In this document: positions 1 to 7,592 of the stretch, one piece after another
Layout of the letters: each line of letters begins with the position of its first letter
How positions within the stretch are numbered: the first letter of the stretch is position 1
Origin: an uncultured Acidimicrobiales bacterium
GTDB lineage: Bacteria; Actinomycetota; Acidimicrobiia; Acidimicrobiales; SHLQ01
Direction: 5' to 3'
Assembly: GCA_938015295.1 (NCBI GenBank)
Contig: CALLQB010000004.1
Location: 1 to 64,000, forward strand
Length of the DNA stretch: 64,000 nt
Notes under the pieces: generated by a model
What the model was told of the DNA's origin: nothing
The model's database searches: none
Seen by the model: only the letters and a program-made list of their open reading frames with translations
Made by a program: the position numbers and the translations under genes

Positions 1-1
1 C

Positions 2-676
2 GGCCAGTTGGCATCGGTGGCGATGGCCGCTGCAGCCTCGACGACACTGACCCTTGGCACGGCGGTGACCCTGCTCGCACAGCATGACCCACTTTGGCTC
101 GCAAAGGAGTTGGCTACCATCGACCATCATTCGGGGGGACGGCTCGAGTTTGGTGTTGGCTTTGGTTGGAATCGAGAAGAGTACGAGGCACATGGTTACC
201 CGTGGGGCGGGCGCCGTGAGCGCACGGCCGATTGTTTGGCGGCAATGCAGGCGCTCTGGACCGATCACGAGGCCAGTTCGGCCGGGACCCAGTTCAGCCT
301 TGAGCCGTCATGGTCGTATCCCAAAACGGTTCGCCCTGGTGGACCACCGGTGCTGCTCGGCGCAGCCGTTGGCCCCAAAATGTTGGCCTCGTTTACCGAG
401 TGGGCCGACGGCTGGATGCCGATTCTGACGCCCACGCTTGACCTTGTCGGCGACCTGACACGAATCCGTGCGGCGCTTGAGGCGGCCGGACGGGATCCGG
501 CATCGCTGCTGGTCTCTGCGATGAATGCGCCGAAGACACCGGCCGAGCTTTCGGCACTGGTCGACCTCGGCGTACAAAAAGCGGCGTTCACGGTGTGGGC
601 TGAAGACCCCGACATGATTCGACAGCAGCTCGACCAGTTCGCCTCGATTCGTGACGACTACCGCCAAGGCGCCTGA
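2..676 (+). CDS. LLM class F420-dependent oxidoreductase, 5' end cut by window
   Basis: This is the C-terminal part of a luciferase-like (TIM-barrel) oxidoreductase of the kind that uses coenzyme F420 in actinobacteria. The frame is open to the left edge of the window, so the N-terminus lies outside and no start is assigned. The family signature is clear: a strand-turn with L-x-L-G-T-A-V followed by the segment IDHHSGGRLEFGVGFGW and then E-E-Y-E-A-H-G, as in TIGR03619-type proteins. The C-terminal half has the usual P-V-L-L-G-A nucleotide-contact strand. The substrate cannot be told from sequence. It stands alone, followed by about 380 bases with no convincing gene. Confidence 0.88.
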   Translation, partial: GQLASVAMAAAASTTLTLGTAVTLLAQHDPLWLAKELATIDHHSGGRLEFGVGFGWNREEYEAHGYPWGGRRERTADCLAAMQALWTDHEASSAGTQFSLEPSWSYPKTVRPGGPPVLLGAAVGPKMLASFTEWADGWMPILTPTLDLVGDLTRIRAALEAAGRDPASLLVSAMNAPKTPAELSALVDLGVQKAAFTVWAEDPDMIRQQLDQFASIRDDYRQGA

Positions 677-1056
677 GTAAGGCTGTTGGATTCGACATCG
701 CCGAATTCGCTCAGCGGCACGTTCAGCCGGTCCGTTCGACCGAGCGTAAAGATAATTTGAGCATCTTCGGCTATTTGCTCACAAAGGACCTCTGTCATTC
801 CGAAAGGGGTGTACAAGGTAATGTTGTTGGCGGGAAGTCTACGGGTCCAGTTCTGTAGCCCTTCCTTGTTTCCTGGCGGAAGTACAACGTTTCCTTGAGG
901 CTGCAAGTGGTCTTCGAAGACATGTGAACGTTACGGCAGGCAATGCACAGTTCTGCTGTAGCGCTTCGAAGGCCACTTGACAGCTGTCCAAATGGTCCGG
1001 GGCTAGTGCAGTCCTGTGTTCCCTCGGGACTATTGCAGTCCTGTTTTCCCTCGGGA
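677..1056. other. Gene-poor intergenic stretch
   Basis: This stretch lies between the LLM gene and the 3' end of the convergent SDR gene. It has lower GC than its surroundings. A minus-strand reading frame of about 82 codons with a TTG start runs through it, but I recognise no family and its codon third positions are unlike the neighbours. The right end carries the 27-bp tandem repeat described separately. No RNA gene or promoter could be identified. Confidence 0.5.
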
Positions 1057-1068
1057 CTATTGCAGTCC
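1004..1068. repeat. 27-bp direct tandem repeat, about 2.4 copies
   Basis: Two adjacent 27-bp units (1004-1030 and 1031-1057) differ at two positions. They share TGCAGTCCTGT and TTCCCTCGGGAC. A third, partial unit runs to about 1068. The repeat covers the stop codon of the minus-strand SDR gene (1057-1059), so it forms that gene's 3' end and trailer. Each unit contains a short potential hairpin (GTCC...GGAC). Confidence 0.8.
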
Positions 1069-1812
1069 CTTTGTCCAGCCGCCTTCGACTGGAATCGCTG
1101 CGCCGGTGATGTAATTCGCATACTGCGAACACAAAAAAGTGACAATTGCCCCGAAATCGTCAGGGTCGCCAAGCCTGCCGGCGGGAAGCATCTTGGCCGC
1201 CTCCTCAATCCCGGCCGAGCCATACACCGAAGCTGCCCGATCGGTCAGGTGAACACCCGGCTGCACCGAATTGACCGTGACCCCATCTTTCGCCACTTCG
1301 GTGGCTGTCGTCTTCAGGAAACCAGTAAGCCCCGCACGAGCGGTGTTCGACAAGATAATCGAGTCGATTGGTTGCCGCACCGACGCCGAGGTAATCGCGA
1401 TCACTCGCCCCCAGCCCCGTTCCTGCATCGAGGGGATGGCCCGCTTACACATGGCGACATTCGACATCAGACTGAGCTGAAGCGCGTCGTTGTACGCGCT
1501 GAGTTCGGTTGAGGCAAAGGTCCCGACAGGTGGACCGCCAGCATTCGGCACGAGAATGTCGATTGGTCCGCCAAGAAGCTCTTCGGCTTCATCAATCATT
1601 GTGGCAATCGAATCGATCTCTGAGACGTCGGCGGCAATCTGCTGGTTGCCATCGCCCATGAGTTGATCGGCAGTGGCCTGCAGCTTCTCTAGCGAGCGCG
1701 AAACGCGACACACCTGCACGCCCTCGGCGGCAAGATGTTTGGCCGACATCAGGCCGAGGCCGCTTGATGAGCCCGTAACCAATGCTCGTTTACCCGAAAT
1801 TCCAAGGTCCAT
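1057..1812 (-). CDS. SDR family oxidoreductase, BKR-like with altered catalytic motif
   Basis: This is a 251-residue classical-length short-chain dehydrogenase. The N-terminus has the Rossmann motif TGSSSGLG (residues 14-21), and an NAGG motif follows the fourth strand. The expected Y-x-x-x-K active-site segment reads L-S-N-T-A-R, so both the catalytic tyrosine and lysine appear to be missing. A known subgroup of BKR-like SDRs shows this pattern and may not work as a normal dehydrogenase. The gene is last in a five-gene minus-strand operon and starts 2 bases after the crotonase stop codon, so it is almost certainly co-transcribed. Its 3' end is embedded in a 27-bp tandem repeat. Its role, probably on a CoA-linked intermediate, is inferred from context only. 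Confidence 0.88.
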   Translation of the reverse strand: MDLGISGKRALVTGSSSGLGLMSAKHLAAEGVQVCRVSRSLEKLQATADQLMGDGNQQIAADVSEIDSIATMIDEAEELLGGPIDILVPNAGGPPVGTFASTELSAYNDALQLSLMSNVAMCKRAIPSMQERGWGRVIAITSASVRQPIDSIILSNTARAGLTGFLKTTATEVAKDGVTVNSVQPGVHLTDRAASVYGSAGIEEAAKMLPAGRLGDPDDFGAIVTFLCSQYANYITGAAIPVEGGWTKGLQ

Positions 1813-1814
1813 GA

Positions 1815-2567
1815 TCAGCGCTTCTTGTTGGCGGTTTTGGCCATACGTTCAGCCATATCGTCGGGGCGGCCATGGGGCAGTCCTCGCTCGTGCAGCAACA
1901 TGTCGGTCCGCGTGCGTTCGCCACCGTCTCGAAGAAGCTGCTTATCGATGCGGTTCGTTCCCCACGAATTCCCCAGGATCTCTCGCGCCAATTCTTCGAC
2001 CGCTGCATCGAGTTGCGCAGGAGCAACACTGCGGTCGACCAAGCCCATCGCTGCGGCTTCGTCGCCGTTGAACCGGCGACTCGTGAACATCAGCTCTTTG
2101 GCGGTCGACATGCCGACGCGTTCGGGAAGCCGCACAGACATACCCCAGATCGGCACAAGACCCCATTGGCCATGCGTGTCGCCCATCTTGATGTCGCTAG
2201 CGGCGATAAGGATGTCGCATGCCAAGGCAAGCTCGAGTCCGCCGGTGAAACAGTGACCGTGCAATTTGCCGATGACCGGTTGCGGCAGCGCCTCAAGCGC
2301 ATCGATGGTCTCGGGCGTGAAGTTGGGGGAAGGCGGATGTTCGCCTTCGGCGATCGAGTCGAGGTCGTGGCCAGCACAAAACGATCGTCCGGCGCCCTGC
2401 AACACCACACAGCCAACCGACGTGTCGTTGGCAATCGCATCGACGTGTGCTCGCAGCTCCACGAATGCGGGGCTGCTCATGGCGTTGAGCTTCCCTGGCC
2501 GGTTGAGGGTAATAGTGGTCAGGCCGTCTTCGCGGTCGTCTCGAAGAACGAGCTCGCCGGCGCTCAA
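1815..2567 (-). CDS. Enoyl-CoA hydratase/isomerase family protein
   Basis: This is a 250-residue crotonase-fold protein. The N-terminal half has the usual ITLNRPGKLNAMS block and the SFCAGHDL loop, followed by the oxyanion-hole segment GHCFTGG near residue 108. The active-site region reads MGDTHGQWGLVPIWG, like the EchA-type group whose usual acidic residues are replaced by His/Asp variants, so hydratase activity is not certain. The start is a TTG overlapping the stop codon of the upstream kinase gene by 4 bases, which points to translational coupling. It sits between an APH-like kinase and an SDR in a lipid- or CoA-type catabolic operon. Confidence 0.9.
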   Translation of the reverse strand: MSAGELVLRDDREDGLTTITLNRPGKLNAMSSPAFVELRAHVDAIANDTSVGCVVLQGAGRSFCAGHDLDSIAEGEHPPSPNFTPETIDALEALPQPVIGKLHGHCFTGGLELALACDILIAASDIKMGDTHGQWGLVPIWGMSVRLPERVGMSTAKELMFTSRRFNGDEAAAMGLVDRSVAPAQLDAAVEELAREILGNSWGTNRIDKQLLRDGGERTRTDMLLHERGLPHGRPDDMAERMAKTANKKR

Positions 2568-3637
2568 AGCACGCTCCCCGCATCGATATCGATCGCATGG
2601 TTGAACGCGCGTACCAACCAGGCTTCGGTCATCGCTGCACCCCGTTCATTTCCTGAATCGAAGCTTCCAATCAGCGACATCGGCCCGGAGAGGTAGTACA
2701 GAACCGACTCTCGGTAGTGCGTCATCAGGTCGGCGTAATCATACGAAATCCCGTGGGCCGTGATTGCCCCATGCCAACGTTGCAGCAGCGCCTCCCAGTG
2801 TTGTTTGGCGACATCGTCCTTCACACTGTTGCTAATCACATAGGAGATGTCGGCCACGGCTCGGCCGCGCAGCGCCAACTGGAAGTCGATAAACGCAACG
2901 TTTGCCGATCCATCCTTCGGGAAGAAGATGTTGTCGAGCCGCGTGTCGGTGTGGATAAGCGTCTCTGGTCCGTTCGCGGTGCGGAGCAGCACTTCTTCAA
3001 ACTTTGGGTCAAGCCGCTGGGCCAACGCAATCGACTCGGCCGGAAGCCGGTCGGCCCAGTCAGCGACCAGCACGGGAAGACCGGCGCGGTAGATACCGGG
3101 CACCGCGGCCTGGTACATCGGCGCATCGGGCCGAGGCAACCAGTCGAGGTCGTCGAGCTTTGGCGACTCCCACCAGTAGGCGTGAAACTCGGCCAGCGCA
3201 TCGACGATGGCTTCAGCCTGAGCGAGCGTCGCGCCCACGATCTGGTCGCCGACGTCGTAGCGATCAGAAAGATCTTCAAGCAGGAGAACGAACTTCCCGC
3301 CTTCCTCTTGTTCTGCGAAGTACCGGCGCGGCCCGGTCATCGGACTCTGATCGATCACGTGATCGAACATATTGATCTCACGGTCGTAGATGCCGAGCAT
3401 CAGCGCAACCTCCAGGTTTGCCGGCTCGACGCACGGCATTTTCGCCACGATCGACGAAGGCCCCGAACCGCCGTCGACCGTGAGGTTGAGCCGAGCAATT
3501 TCGCCGAAGATGCCGGTACCTTCACCGATGTTTTCGGTGGTGACACCCGTGATTGTGCCACCGCGCATCACGTCGGCCGGTAGTACTTCGTTAAGCCATT
3601 CGGCAGTGATGTCGCTTGGCAGTGTTGGTAGAGCCAT
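2564..3637 (-). CDS. Phosphotransferase family protein (APH/choline-kinase fold)
   Basis: This 357-residue protein has the aminoglycoside-phosphotransferase kinase fold. The Brenner motif is HTDTRLDN (catalytic Asp and Mg-binding Asn), followed by a strand ending IDFQ, equivalent to the DFG metal-binding motif. An N-terminal nucleotide lobe contains GEGTGIFGE, a P-loop-like turn. Actinobacterial members occur with acyl-CoA dehydrogenases and crotonases rather than with antibiotic resistance genes, and this one sits in a catabolic operon. A small hydroxylated metabolite is therefore a likelier substrate than a drug. The start is ATG with the sequence AAGAGGAAC just upstream. It overlaps the crotonase gene by 4 bases. 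Confidence 0.88.
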   Translation of the reverse strand: MALPTLPSDITAEWLNEVLPADVMRGGTITGVTTENIGEGTGIFGEIARLNLTVDGGSGPSSIVAKMPCVEPANLEVALMLGIYDREINMFDHVIDQSPMTGPRRYFAEQEEGGKFVLLLEDLSDRYDVGDQIVGATLAQAEAIVDALAEFHAYWWESPKLDDLDWLPRPDAPMYQAAVPGIYRAGLPVLVADWADRLPAESIALAQRLDPKFEEVLLRTANGPETLIHTDTRLDNIFFPKDGSANVAFIDFQLALRGRAVADISYVISNSVKDDVAKQHWEALLQRWHGAITAHGISYDYADLMTHYRESVLYYLSGPMSLIGSFDSGNERGAAMTEAWLVRAFNHAIDIDAGSVL

Positions 3638-3667
3638 GACCTGTTCCTCTTATCGGTTTCGATGTGG

Positions 3668-4519
3668 TTAGTTGGCAAGCGCGCTGAGCGCTTCGGCGAT
3701 GTCGTGCAAGGCCGGTGGTTCGAGATGTTTCGGCACGCTAACGATGCCGAGGTCGACTCCGGCAGCGCCGTACGCCTCAGCCGAAGCAACCATTTCCGCA
3801 AGGCCCTCCGACGTGTTGTCGCTTAGTCGGATAAGCGTTGAGATTGTGAGATCGGAGGGGTTTCTTCCCTCAGCCGCACACGCCTCGTCGAAGACCCGTT
3901 TGCGCATCGTGAAGTCGTCGACCGACATGGTTTGTGATCCGTAGTTCCAGTGATGGGCGTACTTTGCTGCAGCCGGAATCGTGCGCTGAAGACCGCCACC
4001 GCCGATACAAATCGGCAAAGGTTCCTGTACTGGTTTTGGATTGTTCATCGCATTGGTAAAGGTGAAATGTTTACCGGCGAAGTTGGTTCGGTCTTCGGTG
4101 AGGAGACTGTCGATGACCGCCATACCTTCCTCGAATCGCTCGAAACGTTCGTTCATCGTGCCCAAGTCGATGCCGTACGCATCGCACTCTTCTTCGTTCC
4201 AGCCGGCCCCGACGCCGAGCTCTAGTCGCCCACGTGATGTGTGATCGAGCGTGCAGGCCATATTCGCCAGCAGCCCGGGCTGACGGTAGAGCATGCCGGT
4301 GACGAGCACGCCTCCTCGAAGCCTGGTGGTCGCTGCTAAGAGTGCGGTAAGGCTGACCCACCCCTCGAAGCAACTCTCCGTCGAGTCGCCGAACAGCGGA
4401 TAGAAGTGATCGAACGTCCACCCCGACTCGAACAGTTCGATGGTGTCAGCCTCTTGCCAGGTCGCGAGTAGCCAGTCCCACGTTGTGCGCTGGGGCGACG
4501 TGCTAAGCGCGAATCTCAC
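3668..4519 (-). CDS. LLM class F420-dependent oxidoreductase
   Basis: This 283-residue luciferase-like protein is close to the TIGR03560 type. It starts directly with a beta strand (RFALSTSPQ) and has W-x-F-D-H-F near residue 35, the LDHTSRGRLELGVGAGW signature and N-E-E-E-C-D-A-Y-G. The C-terminal strand PICIGGGG contacts the cofactor phosphate in the family. The GTG start overlaps the stop codon of the upstream SDR gene by 4 bases, so the two are coupled. It probably hydrogenates or oxidises an intermediate with F420; the substrate is unknown. Confidence 0.9.
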   Translation of the reverse strand: MRFALSTSPQRTTWDWLLATWQEADTIELFESGWTFDHFYPLFGDSTESCFEGWVSLTALLAATTRLRGGVLVTGMLYRQPGLLANMACTLDHTSRGRLELGVGAGWNEEECDAYGIDLGTMNERFERFEEGMAVIDSLLTEDRTNFAGKHFTFTNAMNNPKPVQEPLPICIGGGGLQRTIPAAAKYAHHWNYGSQTMSVDDFTMRKRVFDEACAAEGRNPSDLTISTLIRLSDNTSEGLAEMVASAEAYGAAGVDLGIVSVPKHLEPPALHDIAEALSALAN

Positions 4520-5352
4520 GACTTCGGGGCGGCGGTAAGTTCGGCACGTCGAGGGTAACCGGGAGGCCGGTGCCCGTTTTCGTCGAAGAGATCGAACTCA
4601 TCGGCAAGATCCTCGACCCAAATCACCTTGCCCGAACGGCTTGTGAGGTCGTCGGCATTTGCGAGGGCTGCGATGCTCCGGCCCACAAAGAGGGGAGTCT
4701 GGTAGCTCGACATGTCGCGTTTGCGATCCTTGTTGGACTCGACGATGAATTCGGTGGCGACCGAGCCGGGGTAGATAGCCACAGCTGTCACCCCGGTGGG
4801 CTCGAGTTCGACGGCCATATCTGCGGTCATACGGTCGAGCGCAGTTTTGCCGACACCGTACGTAGTGCTGAAGTGGTAGCCCAGGCCACCGGGCGACGAA
4901 ATGTTGACGATAAGTTTCCCGCTGCCGTCAAACAGCATCTGCGCGGCATGCCAGCAGGCAAGGTAGTGGCAGCGAGCTCCGGTGCCGACCTGGTCGTCCC
5001 AGATTGTGTAGGGGTGCTCCCAGAAACCGCCACCCCATACCGGGGGAGTCGGTATCTTGAACGCGTTGTTCACCAAGACATCGATGTGGCCGGCCTCTGA
5101 GCGAATGCGGTCGAACAGCGCGGCGATTTGGTCATCGTCGGTGTGGTCGGTCTGCACTGGCACGCCAATGCCGCCCGCTTGTTCCACCATGCGGGCGGTT
5201 GCATCGATGCTCAACTCACTGTCTCCGGTGGTGCGCCCGGTGACGTATACCGTTGCGCCTTGTTCGCCCAGGGCCCGGGCAATGCCACGGCCGATTCCTC
5301 TGCTCGATCCGGTGACGACCGTGATCATTCCTTCGAGGGCTTTACTAGGCAT
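4516..5352 (-). CDS. SDR family NAD(P)-dependent oxidoreductase
   Basis: This 278-residue short-chain dehydrogenase is the first gene of the five-gene minus-strand operon. It has an intact cofactor motif TGSSRGIG near residues 15-22, an N-N-A-F after the fourth strand, and a complete Y-G-V-G-K active site. Unlike the last gene of the operon, it should therefore be catalytically competent. The length and insertions resemble the DHRS1-like subgroup. The ATG start is followed upstream by the divergent regulatory region shared with the P450 gene. Confidence 0.9.
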   Translation of the reverse strand: MPSKALEGMITVVTGSSRGIGRGIARALGEQGATVYVTGRTTGDSELSIDATARMVEQAGGIGVPVQTDHTDDDQIAALFDRIRSEAGHIDVLVNNAFKIPTPPVWGGGFWEHPYTIWDDQVGTGARCHYLACWHAAQMLFDGSGKLIVNISSPGGLGYHFSTTYGVGKTALDRMTADMAVELEPTGVTAVAIYPGSVATEFIVESNKDRKRDMSSYQTPLFVGRSIAALANADDLTSRSGKVIWVEDLADEFDLFDENGHRPPGYPRRAELTAAPKS

Positions 5353-5404
5353 AGTTTTCCAAACGTGTTTGGGCCGGTTCAGTACCGGCGAGTGAGCAGT
5401 CCGG

Positions 5405-5429
5405 CTAAATTAACCGCATGGTCAATTAG
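5405..5429. promoter_or_regulatory. Imperfect palindrome between divergent SDR and P450 genes
   Basis: The core is TTAACC-GCAT-GGTCAA, extended outwards by CTAA on the left and TTAG on the right, with one base of asymmetry. It lies in the 196-base divergent region. Its form, TTRACC-N4-GGTYAA, resembles operators of TetR-type repressors of catabolic genes in actinobacteria. A second short inverted repeat, GCCGGT-TCAGT-ACCGGC, lies at 5373-5389. No regulator gene is adjacent. Confidence 0.5.
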
Positions 5430-5548
5430 TTGCCACCCAAGGCGCACTGCGATGCTTACACTGCAGTCATTGCCGGGCCTTGCCGGCACCTAAGTGCGCA
5501 CCTGAGTAGATAGATAGTCATCAGCGAAATTTGGAGACAACCGCAGCG

Positions 5549-6823
5549 ATGAGCAGCACCGAGATCGACCTCGACAACTACAACCCCATGGATCACGAGG
5601 TACAGCAGTGCCCGTTCGACCACTACGCGGCGTTGCGCGAACATGGGCCGATTTTTCATCACAAGCAGACCGGCATGTATTTCGCGTCCCGCCTTGATGT
5701 GGTGAACGAGATTCTCCGCGATACCGAGACCTACTCGTCCAAGATGGCGAGCGCAGGAACAGTCGGCGATAGCGAGATCATGAAGCAGGTGGCGGCGATC
5801 ATGCGCGAAGGATGGGGTCGCAAAGACACCATGCTCACCATCGATCCGCCGTACCAGACCAAGTATCGAAAGCTTGTTTCACGTACTTTCTCCGCTCGAC
5901 GTATCGCAGCTCTTGAAGACAAAATTCGCGAGATTGCTGTCGATCTCATCAATGACTTCCCCGACGAGGGGTCGATCGATTTCCACGCCGACTTTGCTGT
6001 GTCGTTTCCGGTGAAGGTCATCCACTATGCGCTCGACATGGCGCCCGAAACCGAGGAGAAGATCAAGCAATGGTCTGATGATGCGGTTGCGGCCTTGGGG
6101 AGCGATATCAGCGATGAGCGACGCCTCGAAGCGGCTCGTGGACAAATCGACAATCAGATGTATTGGCACGGCGCCTACGAGGAGCGTCTGGCCAACCCGA
6201 CTGGCGACATCCTTTCCGATCTGGCGCACGCGGATTTTGATGATCCCGATCTTCCCGAAGGCGAGACCCGCAAGCTCGATTTCGCCGAGGTCAACAGCAT
6301 TATCCAGCAGCTGATGGTGGCGGGCAACGAAACCACGACAAAGTTTCTCAATGAGACGATTCGGCTTCTTATCGAGAACCCGCAGTGGTGGGACGCCATG
6401 GAGGCGGACCCCGAAGGAAACATTAACGCCCTGGTGGAAGAGGGCCTTCGGATGTCGACACCAAATCAAGGGATGTTTCGAGTCGCTACCCGCGATACCG
6501 AGATCGAAGGCACGCCTATCCCCGCAGGCTCACGTATTTGGATCATGTTTGGTTCGGCTAACCGCGACGAGACCCGGTTCGAAAATGCCGAGCAGTTCGA
6601 CCCCGGCCGCGACAATCTCAAGGACCACATCGCGTTCGGCAAGGGTCACCACTTCTGTATCGGTGCGCCGCTGTCGCGTCTCGAAGGCAAGGTTGCGTTT
6701 GAAGAGTTGGTGAAGCGCATCGAGCGCCCCACCTTCAGCGAAGGCAACACGTTCGAATACGAACCAAGCTTCATCCTCCGAGGCCTCGCCCAGCTAGATC
6801 TCGACATAAAAAAGCGCACCTAA
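5549..6823 (+). CDS. Cytochrome P450
   Basis: This 424-residue soluble bacterial P450 is complete in its key motifs. The I-helix oxygen-activation segment is AGNETT (residues 258-263), although the usual Asp/Glu-Thr pair is present as E261-T262. The K-helix ExxR is E298-G-L-R301. The heme-binding loop is FGKGHHFC with the thiolate ligand at C370. I chose the ATG at 5549 over a TTG 18 bases upstream because GGAGA lies 10-11 bases before the ATG. It is divergent from the SDR-led operon, which suggests joint control and oxidation of the same hydrophobic substrate. No ferredoxin or reductase partner is adjacent. The gene ends just before a REP palindrome. Confidence 0.95.
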   Translation: MSSTEIDLDNYNPMDHEVQQCPFDHYAALREHGPIFHHKQTGMYFASRLDVVNEILRDTETYSSKMASAGTVGDSEIMKQVAAIMREGWGRKDTMLTIDPPYQTKYRKLVSRTFSARRIAALEDKIREIAVDLINDFPDEGSIDFHADFAVSFPVKVIHYALDMAPETEEKIKQWSDDAVAALGSDISDERRLEAARGQIDNQMYWHGAYEERLANPTGDILSDLAHADFDDPDLPEGETRKLDFAEVNSIIQQLMVAGNETTTKFLNETIRLLIENPQWWDAMEADPEGNINALVEEGLRMSTPNQGMFRVATRDTEIEGTPIPAGSRIWIMFGSANRDETRFENAEQFDPGRDNLKDHIAFGKGHHFCIGAPLSRLEGKVAFEELVKRIERPTFSEGNTFEYEPSFILRGLAQLDLDIKKRT

Positions 6824-6828
6824 CAATA

Positions 6829-6857
6829 GGGGTCAGGCACCTAAAGTGCCTGACCCC
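6829..6857. repeat. REP palindrome at the 3' end of the RAYT gene
   Basis: The sequence is GGGGTCAGGCAC-CTAAA-GTGCCTGACCCC, a perfect 12-bp inverted repeat with a 5-base loop. It lies between the convergent P450 and RAYT genes, and the RAYT stop codon (6841-6843) falls inside the loop. The last residues of the transposase are therefore encoded by the palindrome. It may also serve as a bidirectional transcription terminator. Confidence 0.9.
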
Positions 6858-7494
6858 CATTTTGTTCGGCGTCGTTGCCGAGCGATGATGCGAACATTGG
6901 GCCACCGAGAACTGGTGGCCTTTGTTTCTGGCTGTAAAAGTCGGCGACCGGATCTTGGTGAAGTTCGTTCTCCACGAAGCGCGCGTAGGCCGGAATTCCA
7001 CCGGTGGTTGCCTCCAGTGTCTCTGTAACCCGCAGCCATGTCGGCCGTGGACTTCGGCCAATGAACGCTCGATAGCTGGACCACTGGTAGCAGCCAGCTG
7101 TTTTTGCCAATCCGGCAACCACCGGATTCCGATGGATATATCTTGATACGCCGAGCAAGTAGGAATCGCTGTCGACGACCTCGGACCGGTAGCGGCCTCG
7201 AAAGAGCGGCCCATCGATGTGGTGCCGGCTGTTGAACGCTTGTGAGTATCCGCCGGCGAACAGTTTCATCGCGAGGCCAAGGTTCGGCTCTGGAGTTCGT
7301 ACGAGCAGATGGAAATGGTTGGACATCAAGCAGTAGGCGTGGACTTCGATGCCGCACTCATCAACAACGGCGCCAAGACGTTGGAGCATGCTCCAACGGT
7401 CTTGATCATCGCGAAAGATGTCTTGATGGTCGGCGCCTCGGTTCATCACATGATGCCAGGCGCCAGCGAATTCAATACGAAGTGGTCTAGGCAT
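6841..7494 (-). CDS. REP-associated tyrosine transposase (RAYT, Y1/IS200-like HUH)
   Basis: This 217-residue single-domain Y1 transposase has the HUH motif H60-F-H62 inside MSNHFHLLV and the candidate nucleophile Y83 in GGYSQAFNSR. It also has the RAYT-type block LFRGRYRS and the RYIHRNPV segment. I placed the start at the ATG in front of PRPLRIEFAG, because the family normally begins with this motif; a longer frame runs 14 codons further upstream. RAYTs cleave and join single-stranded DNA at REP palindromes. Here the gene is flanked on both sides by copies of the same palindrome, and a third copy lies 29 kb away. The gene looks intact. RAYTs are usually domesticated single-copy genes rather than active insertion sequences. 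Confidence 0.93.
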   Translation of the reverse strand: MPRPLRIEFAGAWHHVMNRGADHQDIFRDDQDRWSMLQRLGAVVDECGIEVHAYCLMSNHFHLLVRTPEPNLGLAMKLFAGGYSQAFNSRHHIDGPLFRGRYRSEVVDSDSYLLGVSRYIHRNPVVAGLAKTAGCYQWSSYRAFIGRSPRPTWLRVTETLEATTGGIPAYARFVENELHQDPVADFYSQKQRPPVLGGPMFASSLGNDAEQNGGQAL

Positions 7495-7541
7495 GACCAC
7501 CACCGTATGGCTGGCCTGTGACAAGGTCGCCAACATCGAAA

Positions 7542-7586
7542 GGGGTCAGGCACTTAAAGTGCCTGACCCCGAAAGTGCCTGACCCC
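7542..7586. repeat. REP palindrome plus extra half-site upstream of RAYT
   Basis: A complete palindrome GGGGTCAGGCAC-TTAAA-GTGCCTGACCCC (7542-7570) is followed at once by a second right arm, GTGCCTGACCCC (7575-7586). It lies between the RAYT 5' end and the stop codon of the downstream LLM gene. The arm sequence is identical to that on the other side of the RAYT gene and at 36.8 kb. Confidence 0.9.
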
Positions 7587-7592
7587 TTTGGG

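Noticed and set aside
658-906. 82-codon minus-strand open frame with TTG start after the truncated LLM gene
   Set aside because: It overlaps the LLM gene, has no recognisable family, no clear ribosome site, and codon usage unlike the neighbours. It may still be a small gene, but I cannot support it.
1004-1068. Possible CRISPR array
   Set aside because: Units are contiguous with no spacers and only about 2.4 copies; there are no cas genes in the window.
2717-3583. 288-codon plus-strand open frame opposite the APH-like kinase gene
   Set aside because: Shadow frame; no domain and no ribosome site, while the minus strand has kinase motifs.
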